A stretch of DNA of 64,000 nucleotides from UBA6522 sp965205045 (GTDB taxonomy: Bacteria > Pseudomonadota > Gammaproteobacteria > Steroidobacterales > Rariloculaceae). The notes under the pieces were generated by a model. It saw nothing but the letters and a program-made list of their open reading frames with translations. It searched no databases and was not told the DNA's origin. A program made the position numbers and the translations under genes. Shown here piece after piece: positions 1 to 6,828 of this stretch (positions are counted from its first letter, which is position 1; each line of letters opens with the position of its first letter). The stretch spans positions 5,208,001 to 5,272,000 of the forward strand of contig OZ242031.1 of assembly GCA_965205045.1 (NCBI GenBank). Direction: 5' to 3'.

Positions 1-849
1 GCCGATGTCGTAGGCGAAGAACGACGCCACGTTCGCGCCCGCCCCCGGGATCGCGCCGATGACGGTGCCGATGATGCCCGATCGAAACGACGGCCGCAGG
101 TACTTGACCAAGGCGTTCAACGACGGCAGTACGGGACCCACCTCCGGCGGGATCCGGGGCGGGTTCTTCTGCGGCAATACCCGCAGGATTTCCGACACGC
201 CGAACAGGCCGATTAGCACTGGTATGAAGCCGATGCCGTCGTCCAGGTAGAAGGAGCCGAACGTGAACCGGGACACCCCATGAATCGCGTCGAGGCCTAC
301 AAAGGACACCAGTAGCCCGATCCACCCCGAGATCCATCCCTTGATGGGCGCTTCCATGGACGACATGGAGCCGCAGATGGCGATACCCCAGAGCGACAGC
401 AGGAACATTTCCCATGATCGAAACTGCAGTGCCAGGAAGAGGATGGCCGGTATCAGGGCAATCAAGAGCAGCATCCCCACCCAGTTGCCCACGAACGATG
501 CGGAAATCGCCGTCCCCAGCGCCAGGCCGCCTTCGCCTCGCCTGGCGAGCCTGTAGCCTTCGATCATGGTTGGCACGGCGTCCGGCGTGCCCGGAATATT
601 CACCAGCACCGCTGAAATGGCGCCCCCGAAAACGCTGCCGATATAGACGCCCAGCATGAACATGATCGCCGTGTACTGGGACATGCCCACGGTGAGGCCG
701 ATTAGCAGCGTCATGGCCATGGTCGTGGAAAGACCCGGCATGGCGCCCCAGAGAATACCCAGGGTGACGCCCGCGAGGCACGCCGCCCACAGCCAGGGGT
801 CGAACGCGATCAGGACGAGTTGGTCCTGGATCTGGGCGAGCGCCTCCAC
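1..849 (-). CDS. tctA: TctA-family large membrane subunit, tripartite tricarboxylate transporter (partial, C-terminus off window)
   Basis: Large permease subunit of a TTT-family carboxylate importer of the inner membrane. Reading the minus strand from GTG at 849 gives a hydrophobic protein with the TctA hallmark segments GAMPGLSTTMAMTLLIGL near the N-terminus and GGAISAVLVNIPGTPDA soon after; the frame runs open to base 1. GTG 849 is chosen because the upstream tctB fragment stops at 857 and no ATG fits; the first residues are VEALAQIQDQ. It lies directly downstream of the tctB and tctC fragments, the usual C-B-A order. Family is clear. Substrate cannot be told, and transport is doubtful because both partner genes are damaged. 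About 283 residues are visible of a usual 500. Confidence 0.9.
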   Translation of the reverse strand, partial: MEALAQIQDQLVLIAFDPWLWAACLAGVTLGILWGAMPGLSTTMAMTLLIGLTVGMSQYTAIMFMLGVYIGSVFGGAISAVLVNIPGTPDAVPTMIEGYRLARRGEGGLALGTAISASFVGNWVGMLLLIALIPAILFLALQFRSWEMFLLSLWGIAICGSMSSMEAPIKGWISGWIGLLVSFVGLDAIHGVSRFTFGSFYLDDGIGFIPVLIGLFGVSEILRVLPQKNPPRIPPEVGPVLPSLNALVKYLRPSFRSGIIGTVIGAIPGAGANVASFFAYDIG

Positions 850-856
850 GGCGGCG

Positions 857-1111
857 TCAGTAGCCCGCGGGCATGGGAATGCCGAACCCGTAGCGGAATA
901 TCGCCGCCAGCACTTCCACCGAAACCAGAGCCACGATCAGGCAGCGGGCCGGGTGCGCCTTCCAGAAAAGCCGGAGGATCCAGGCCACCATGATCACCGA
1001 GATCACTTCGTAACTGCTGATCCTGGCGGTAAAGAAGCCCAGCGGCACGCCAAATTCGAAGTTGACCAGGCCCACCAGTAGTACGTATGCCGCCACCAGG
1101 GCCATGAGCAT
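857..1111 (-). pseudogene. tctB: TctB-family small membrane subunit, N-terminally truncated
   Basis: An 84-residue remnant with two to three hydrophobic segments (MALVAAYVLLVGLVNFEFG; SYEVISVIMVAWILRLFW; CLIVALVSVEVLAAIFRYGF) matching the C-terminal half of TctB proteins, which are usually 140-190 residues. Upstream the same frame holds only charged, non-coding-looking residues, because tctC sequence runs into it around 1112-1130 in another frame. I infer a deletion that removed the tctC 3' end and the tctB 5' end. The start ATG at 1111 is merely the first available codon. Eight bases separate it from the tctA start. Confidence 0.7.
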
Positions 1112-1962
1112 TGCCGTGCGATGTCGTCGAGGCTGGTCTGCTGCAGCGGAACAAGCTGGCCCGCGTCCACGTATTGAATGTGCTCGTGCACCCCGCCGCC
1201 GGTGATGTCGACCTCGCCGTTGAGCCCCGCCAGCGTCGCCAGTTGCCCGCTGTTGTAGGGCACGTACCGCAGCTCGATGCCGGCCGCCTGCGCCACGACC
1301 GCGGCGAATTCATGCCACTGACCGCCGGTCCCGGACGTGGAAATTGTCAGTGTCCCGGGATTGGCCCTTGCAGCCTCGACCACGTCGGCGAACGTCTTGA
1401 AGGGCGAATCCGGCCGCACGGACCAGCTCGCCGACCCCGACGCCGCGCGCATGTAATACCAGTCCCGCCACGCCACGGAATCGCCGCCGCCGCTGATGCG
1501 CGAATACTTGTTGAAGTTCGACGCGCCGAGCATCGTGTAACCGTCGGCGGGACGATTCAGCACGTAGCGCGTCGCCACCGCGCCCGCCGCTCCGGGGCGG
1601 TTGACCACGTTGATCCGCCAGCCGGTGGCGCTCGCCATTTCGGCGGCCAGCGCCCGCAGCATCGTGTCGGTTCCGCCGCCCGGCGAATACATGACCACGA
1701 GCGTGATGGGCCGTTGCGGCCATTGGGCTGAAGCCGGGCCGACCAGTCCGACGACTGCCGTCAGCATCAAGGCCGACCAAGCCAGCGCCGATCGGATCGC
1801 CCTCGGCGAGATGCCGGCAATGCGCAGGGATCCAACTAGTGAGCCGATTCGAATTCCCAATCCGGTACACCCGCGTCGCAGTGTGACAATCCCATCCGGG
1901 ATTCGATTCTTGCAAGACAGCCCCCTGCGCGCAACAGGGGCCGCAGCCCCGCCATTGCTCAC
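1003..1962 (-). pseudogene. tctC: TctC-family periplasmic binding protein, C-terminally truncated
   Basis: Periplasmic solute receptor of a TTT transporter. After a hydrophobic stretch ending GLVGPASA/QWPQRP the protein shows TctC features: PITLVVMYSPGGGTDTM, VVNRPGAAGAVATRYV, NPGTLTISTSGTGGQWHE and a ligand-domain segment up to AGQLVPLQQTS. It then runs out of frame into tctB sequence, ending in a Trp-rich nonsense tail (SWPWWRHTYYWWAW). About 80-90 C-terminal residues of the family are missing. The start is uncertain: GTG 1962 gives a long N-terminal extension and ATG 1767 leaves a signal peptide without basic residues. Probably non-functional. Confidence 0.75.
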
Positions 1963-1986
1963 TGATTAATTTGATTAAAATAATCA
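1963..1986. promoter_or_regulatory. AT-rich imperfect palindrome between tctC and the TA pair
   Basis: A 24-bp element with terminal TGATTA and TAATCA arms in an AT-rich stretch, just upstream of the rightward toxin-antitoxin genes and the leftward tctC. It could be an operator for the Phd-like antitoxin, since these proteins usually repress their own operon, and it may overlap both divergent promoters. Only the symmetry and position are seen; binding is inference. Confidence 0.35.
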
Positions 1987-2032
1987 TTTAGATCACAATA
2001 TCCTGCTCCAAACGATGACCGAGGCATTGACG

Positions 2033-2296
2033 ATGGAAAATGCAATTCCTGCCGCCGAGGCCAAGACCAACTTCGGTGCACTACTTGAAAAGGTACAGCG
2101 CGAGCCTCTTACAATCTCGAAGAATGGCCGGCCGGTCGCAGTCCTGATGTCGATGGATGAGTTCGATACTCACCAAAGACTCAAGCTCGAGCGGCTCCGC
2201 CTCGAGGTACAGGCCGGGCTTGCGGACCTGAGAGCAGGCAAGGTTGTCGATGGCACTGAAGCCTTCGCGATGGTGGACCGAGTTCTCGGAAACTGA
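2033..2296 (+). CDS. Phd/YefM-family antitoxin
   Basis: Small antitoxin that should bind and neutralise the toxin encoded by the next gene and repress the operon through its N-terminal DNA-binding fold. The segment AIPAAEAKTNFGALLEKVQR followed by EPLTISKNGRPVAVLMSMDEF is the Phd/YefM signature. The start at 2033 (MENAIPAA) is preferred because GAGG lies about ten bases upstream; ATG 2015 would add six residues. The C-terminal helix (residues about 50-87) is charged, as expected for toxin wrapping. The stop overlaps the toxin start (TGATG), so the two are translationally coupled. Confidence 0.88.
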   Translation: MENAIPAAEAKTNFGALLEKVQREPLTISKNGRPVAVLMSMDEFDTHQRLKLERLRLEVQAGLADLRAGKVVDGTEAFAMVDRVLGN

Positions 2297-2595
2297 TGCC
2301 TCGCTACGACTTTACGCGGCGCGCACTGGCCGACCTGCGCGAAATTGCCCGCTACACCAAGGAATCGTGGGGGCCGAAGCAAGCACGACTCTATCGTGAG
2401 GAGCTTGATCTCAGTATCCAGAAGCTCGCACTGTCACCCGGGCTGGGTCGTGCGCGGGCGGACGTGGCGCCTTCCGTACGTTCGTTTCCAATCGCCCGTC
2501 ACGTTGCCTTCTACGTCGAGAGCAAAGGCGGTATCACGGTGCTCCGCGTGCTTCACCCGAGCATGGACGTTGCCGGCGCTTTCCCGGAGGAATAG
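2296..2595 (+). CDS. ParE/RelE-superfamily toxin
   Basis: A 99-residue toxin of the ParE/RelE fold, partner of the Phd-like antitoxin it overlaps. The N-terminus (YDFTRRALADLREIARYT, then WGPKQARLYREEL) matches ParE, and the C-terminus has the typical FYVESKGGITVLRVLH strand and VLHPSMD ending. ParE members poison DNA gyrase and RelE members cleave mRNA on the ribosome; the helical start and lack of obvious RelE catalytic residues favour ParE. Length is normal for the family and the gene looks intact. Confidence 0.88.
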   Translation: MPRYDFTRRALADLREIARYTKESWGPKQARLYREELDLSIQKLALSPGLGRARADVAPSVRSFPIARHVAFYVESKGGITVLRVLHPSMDVAGAFPEE

Positions 2596-2905
2596 CCGAC
2601 CAACGGCCAGGTGCATGCAATCGCCGAGCCAGTGCCTGCGCTGAACTGCCTCACATTCCAAAGCGCAACACCTGGCCGTCATCAGTAAGCAAGTGCCGGT
2701 TGTCTACAACGTTTGGCACGACGACGCGATTCGGATATCATGGATGTCGCCATTGGCTTCCCAGAGCTGCGGCATTGCTTCGGACACCGTCCAGGCACCG
2801 CATGATCCACGAATACGCCCCACTCCAATAAACTTCAAGACAACTTACCCGGTCATCTGACATGATTGGTTCGTGAATGTTTGACTGTACATTCGAGGAA
2901 ATCAA
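2596..2905. other. Intergenic region between TA pair and cupin gene
   Basis: No coding sequence with family features was seen on either strand. GAGGAA just before 2906 is the ribosome site of the cupin gene. An AT-richer segment around 2820-2890 may hold its promoter. No strong hairpin was noticed. Confidence 0.5.
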
Positions 2906-3331
2906 ATGCAAATCAAGAGACTGTCGATTATTGGACTGTGTGTGTCACTTTCGATCCTGGCGTCCGCTCAGAGCATCAGTCCGCCCAGAGAAATACATCT
3001 GAATACAGCAAACCTTGACACGCGCATTCCCTTCGAAGGTGTTTTCGTCAAGTCTGTGTATATCGACACAACGCTATTGTTCTTTATCACTATCGAAGCA
3101 GGAAGTTCATCCGCACACCACAATCACCCGGATGAACAGACCATGCTATTTCATTCCGGCAGGGTTCGGGCAACTGTCGGCGACAACGAGTACGAGGTCG
3201 GTGCGGGCGATATCATTATCGTTCCATCATATGTTCCACATCAGTTTGTGGCCATTGAGGATTCCACATGGACGGAAGTACATGGGCCGGGATTCAATAA
3301 CAGCCGAAAATGGGAGATGGCCGGGAATTAG
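2906..3331 (+). CDS. Secreted cupin-domain protein
   Basis: A 141-residue single-domain cupin with an N-terminal signal peptide (MQIKRLSIIGLCVSLSILAS, cleavage near AQS). Cupin motif 1 is visible around residues 70-90 (SSAHHNHPDEQTMLFHSG, with His-His, His and Glu ligands) and motif 2 around 104-117 (VGAGDIIIVPSYVPHQF, with the motif-2 His). A metal-binding fold in the periplasm is therefore likely. GAGGAA ten bases upstream supports the start. It stands alone, followed by a hairpin. Small cupins vary too much in function for a specific enzyme to be named. Confidence 0.82.
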   Translation: MQIKRLSIIGLCVSLSILASAQSISPPREIHLNTANLDTRIPFEGVFVKSVYIDTTLLFFITIEAGSSSAHHNHPDEQTMLFHSGRVRATVGDNEYEVGAGDIIIVPSYVPHQFVAIEDSTWTEVHGPGFNNSRKWEMAGN

Positions 3332-3372
3332 GGCCTGATCCCCTATGCTAGATTCCGACGCCGGTTGACGAG

Positions 3373-3393
3373 GGTGAGGCCACTGGCCTCACC
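3373..3393. terminator. Hairpin between cupin and M24 peptidase genes
   Basis: Perfect 10-base arms (GGTGAGGCCA / TGGCCTCACC) around a single base, followed by TTGTAATT. It sits after the cupin stop and before the next gene on the same strand, so it is a plausible terminator, although the T-run is weak. Confidence 0.5.
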
Positions 3394-3445
3394 TTGTAAT
3401 TCCGGCTCACCATTTCGCACTTAAAACGGACGCAGAGGATCGGGC

Positions 3446-4705
3446 ATGGCGAATTTCGGCACGGTTGGATTGGACTGGCAGCAGCGGGTCAACTGGGGGC
3501 GGCTGCGAACGTATCGGCTGGAACGCGCCAGGGAACGCATGAAGGCCCACGGACTCAGCGCGCTGGTGCTCATGTACGACAAAAACGTGCGCTACATCAC
3601 CGGCACCCTGACGCCGGGATGGAACCGGCTCAAGCCCGGACTGCGCTACGCCATGCTCTGCGGCGACGATCCGCCCGTACTGTTCGAGCAGGGTGACATC
3701 GGCTTCCAGATCGAGCGTCACTCGCCGTGGATTCCAAAGCAGAATGTTCGCCACTCCTATGCGTGGATCAAGGGCACCGCTGGCCCCGCCTCGCAGCAGC
3801 AGGTCAAGAAGTTCACCAACGCCGTGTTGCAGGAGATGAAGAAGAGCAACGTCTCCGGCGAGAAGGTGGGCATCGACTTCGTCGACATCAACCTCATCGG
3901 CGCGTTCAAGGACGCCGGCATCGACTGGACCGACGGCATGACGCCCATGATGGAAGCCCGCGCGGTGAAGAACGAGGACGAGCAGGAGTGCCTGCGCATC
4001 GTCGGCGCCATCGGCGACGGCGCCCACTGGGAAACCATGAAGTTCCTCAAGCCCGGCATCACCGAGAACCAGGTCACCGCCCACATCATGGAGTACCTGT
4101 ACTCGATCCCCGGGATGGAGGACGTGGAGGACGTCATCGTCTCCTCCGGACCCAACACCCGGCCCAACTGGCGGAACTTTTCCGACCGCATCATCAAGCC
4201 CGGCGACATCGTCTTCATGGATCTCGCCGCACTGACGTGGAACGGCTACAAGTCCTGCTACTACCGCACTTACTGCGTCGGCAAGGAACCCACCCAGCAG
4301 CAGAAGGACATCTACGCCACGGCGCTGAAGTGGCTGTACGATTCCATCCACGCGGTCAAGGCCGGCACTGATACCAGGGAAATCGCCAAGTGCTGGCCCT
4401 CCGCCAAGTAAGCCTGGGGTTACGAGGAAGAAGACCGGGCGGCGGCCAACCTGTGGGGCCACGGCCTGGGGCTTGCCCAGTACGATCCGCCGGTCATTTC
4501 CAGGATCTGGTCGCTGGATCACCCCATCGAGATCAAGCCCGGCATGGTCTTCGCGCTGGAAACGCAGCACGGCATTCCGTTCCAGTGGGGCGTGCGCATC
4601 GAGGAGATGCTCATCGTCCACGACGATCACACCGAGCTGATTTCCAACTTCCCGGTGGAGCAGATCACCGTGGTGGATCCGCTGCCGGGGTATTCGAGCT
4701 TCTGA
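3446..4705 (+). pseudogene. M24-family (Xaa-Pro peptidase/creatinase-like) protein with in-frame TAA
   Basis: A 419-codon gene of the creatinase/aminopeptidase P fold, interrupted at codon 322 by TAA (4409-4411); the same frame then continues to TGA at 4705. Residues 1-160 are the creatinase N-domain and about 170-410 the pita-bread domain. Seen metal ligands are Asp259 (VFMDLAAL), His in GHGLGLAQYDPP, Glu in LETQHG and Glu in RIEEM. The usual second Asp (normally YxSD.TRT) is Cys271 in GYKSCYYRTY, so ordinary dinuclear peptidase activity is doubtful even if the stop were read through or is a sequencing error. It sits in line with the PEP-utilizing protein, 12 bases downstream, so they probably share a transcript. 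Confidence 0.8.
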
Positions 4706-4717
4706 CGGCACGCGCGC

Positions 4718-6070
4718 ATGACCGATGCTCGTGCCGAGGGAACGCAAACGCCGGAGGGCGCCATGAGCGGGTATCCCGACCGGTTGGTCGTTCCGCTGAA
4801 CGAGGCCGAAGCCGCGGATGCCTCCCGCTTTGGCCCCAAGGCCGCGAACCTTGCAGCGCTTGCGCACGCGGGGCTTCCGACACCCGGCGGCTTCGGCGTC
4901 GATGCCGAAGCCTATCGACTGCAGATGCGTTCGCTCGGGCTGGAGTCCGCCTCGCAGCTCGTCTTTGGCGGACACGACATGGTGGCCAGGCGCAGCGCCC
5001 TGAAGATCAAGCTCGAACTGCTCAAGAATCCGGTTGACGCGACGATTGCGGAACCGCTGGAGCAGGCTTGGCGCGCGATCACTTCCAGATCAGACTCAGA
5101 CGCCGCATCGGCACGCGGATCGCCCGGCGTGGTCCGCTCCTCCGCGCTGGTTGAAGACCGCGCCGGTTCGAGCTTCGCCGGGCAGTTCGAGAGCTTCCTC
5201 GGGCTAGAGAATCAATCCGACTACTTCACCGCGATCCGTTCCTGCTGGGCCGCGTTGTGGGCGACCCGCGCACTCCGCTACATGGCCACCCATGACCTTG
5301 ATCCCGCCGACACGGCCATGGGCCTGATCGTCCAGCCGCTTGTGGAAGCGAAGGTGTCCGGCGGCGGGCTCAGCCGTACCGCGGACGGCAACATGCTCAT
5401 CAGCGCCACATGGGGCCTGGGATCGGCCATCGCACAGGGCGAGGTAGTGCCGGACCGCTATCGCCTCAGTCGAAGCGGCGACTTGCTCGAGGCCGCCGCC
5501 GGACGCAAATTCCACGCCGTCGGCTGCGCCCACGGTACCCGCTCAGTGGCGCGTGCCCAAGCCCGGGAGCCCTGCCTGACCGCCGCCCAGGTCCGGGAAC
5601 TGGGCGGCCACCTTCGCACCGCCGAAGACGTGGTCCAGGGCCCCGCGGAAATCGAATGGTCCCTGGACAACGAAGGGATCAAGCTGTTGCAGGCCCGCCC
5701 GCTCCACGTCGAGTCTGCCGTTTCCGCGGACGAGATCTGGGAACAGCACCCCAGACTGCGAGGCCATCCGGCCGGCGTCGGTTGGGGTAAGGGACGGGCC
5801 TGCGTCGTCAACTGCGAATGCGAGCTGTCTCGGGTGAATCCTGGCGACATTCTGATCACCCAGGTCGCCGGCCCGGCGCTGGCCGGAGTGCTGCCCCGGG
5901 TCGCCGGCGTGGTCGCGGAGCTGGGCGGCAGCACATCACACCTGGCATCGCTGGCGCGTGAGCGCGGTTTGCCGATGGTGCTGGGCGTACTCGACGCCAC
6001 CGGCGAGATTCCCGAAGGCTCCACCGTGGCCGTGGACGGCGTCGCGGGAATTGTCCGCTGGATGAGCTGA
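4718..6070 (+). CDS. PEP/pyruvate-binding and PEP-utilizing mobile-domain protein (PEP synthase-like)
   Basis: A 450-residue protein with an N-terminal PPDK/PEP synthase ATP-grasp domain (residues about 25-330: GPKAANLAALAHAGLPTPGG, VRSSALVEDRAGSSFAGQFES, VQPLVEAKVSG, EIEWSL near the end) and a C-terminal swivelling phosphohistidine domain (about 355-450). The latter contains GGSTSHLASLARERGLPMV, where the His after TS is the phospho-carrier. The PEP/pyruvate TIM barrel of true PEP synthase is absent, so this is a two-domain relative like those that phosphorylate drugs or small molecules. Substrate unknown. ATG 4763 (MSGYPDR) is an alternative start. Confidence 0.8.
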   Translation: MTDARAEGTQTPEGAMSGYPDRLVVPLNEAEAADASRFGPKAANLAALAHAGLPTPGGFGVDAEAYRLQMRSLGLESASQLVFGGHDMVARRSALKIKLELLKNPVDATIAEPLEQAWRAITSRSDSDAASARGSPGVVRSSALVEDRAGSSFAGQFESFLGLENQSDYFTAIRSCWAALWATRALRYMATHDLDPADTAMGLIVQPLVEAKVSGGGLSRTADGNMLISATWGLGSAIAQGEVVPDRYRLSRSGDLLEAAAGRKFHAVGCAHGTRSVARAQAREPCLTAAQVRELGGHLRTAEDVVQGPAEIEWSLDNEGIKLLQARPLHVESAVSADEIWEQHPRLRGHPAGVGWGKGRACVVNCECELSRVNPGDILITQVAGPALAGVLPRVAGVVAELGGSTSHLASLARERGLPMVLGVLDATGEIPEGSTVAVDGVAGIVRWMS

Positions 6071-6103
6071 CGGCGGGGAGTCAATCTCCACATCCGAACA
6101 TAC

Positions 6104-6143
6104 ACCAATTCGTTGTCAACAATGTTGTTGACAACGAATTGGT
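6104..6143. promoter_or_regulatory. Perfect 40-bp palindrome upstream of NTPase module copy 1
   Basis: Arms of 19 bases (6104-6122 and 6125-6143, beginning ACCAATTCGTTG) are perfectly complementary across a TG centre. The element ends 42 bases before the first gene of the NTPase module. A related but different dyad precedes module copy 2 at 59977-60015; both contain inward GTTG/CAAC elements. Likely an operator, perhaps bound by one of the module's own winged-helix proteins. The symmetry is seen, the role inferred. Confidence 0.6.
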
Positions 6144-6185
6144 CATTTGATCCAATGGCCCCGTGTCGCTCAATGGATCAGAAAC

Positions 6186-6828
6186 ATGAAATCGTCAACC
6201 GGGCATTGGGTCACTGGCGAGGACTTTTTCAATCGCGAGAACGAGCTCGAATTCCTCAAACGCCGAATTCAGGAGCGAAATCATGTGCTTCTGGCAGGGG
6301 AGCGACGGTTGGGGAAAACCAGCATTGTCCGCGAACTCGGACGGCGGCTCGAATCCGATGGTTGGATTTTTCTTTTCGTCGATATCGAAGGAGCGTCGCG
6401 CCCGGAGGATGTCATCGCGGATATTGCCCAAGCCGCATATCCCCATCGATCAATCGTGTCGCGGTTCGGCACAACGCTGAAACGCTGGTTCGGTGAACGG
6501 GTCGAGGAACTTGGAGCGCAACACTTTCGCGTCAAGGTGCGAGCGGACCTCGATACCCGTAGCTGGCGTCGCTATGGCGAACGGCTCTTCCGCGATTGCG
6601 CGCCGGCGTCTTGAGACGCTGTACACGGCAACGATTGAGGATGTGCATGGGCGAATCGCGGAAACCCTCGATGTTCTGGTTCATGACGGTTACATCGAAT
6701 GCTGCCGCGACGGCCACCGATTCGCCTCGCGTCTGCTCAGGGATTGGTGGTCCTCGCGCTTCCGCAGCCATCACGAACCGCTCTTGCGGCGCGGCACGGA
6801 AAACCGTTCATCGGAGCTGACACCGTGA
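6186..6828 (+). pseudogene. AAA ATPase of NTPase module, copy 1 (first gene), internally deleted
   Basis: The N-terminal part (HWVTGEDFFNRENELEFLKR, Walker A in AGERRLGKTSIVREL, then WIFLFVDIEGASRPEDVIA) aligns with the intact homologue at 58701-59972. After about residue 140 (SWRRYGERLF) the frame closes at 6614. A second frame from about 6600 to 6828 carries the C-terminal winged helix (LDVLVHDGYIECC, then RLLRDWWSSRF), which aligns with the last 60 residues of the intact copy. Roughly 200-230 residues holding Walker B and sensor motifs are gone and the two pieces are out of frame. Start ATG 6186 aligns with the intact copy; TTG 6147 would extend it. The C-terminal piece overlaps the next gene (GTGA). 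Confidence 0.8.

Noticed and set aside
3407..4975. Long minus-strand open frame (522 codons) over the M24 peptidase and PEP-utilizing genes
   Set aside because: Antisense shadow in high-G+C DNA; its translation is low in complexity and shows no family motifs, while the plus strand has clear domains.
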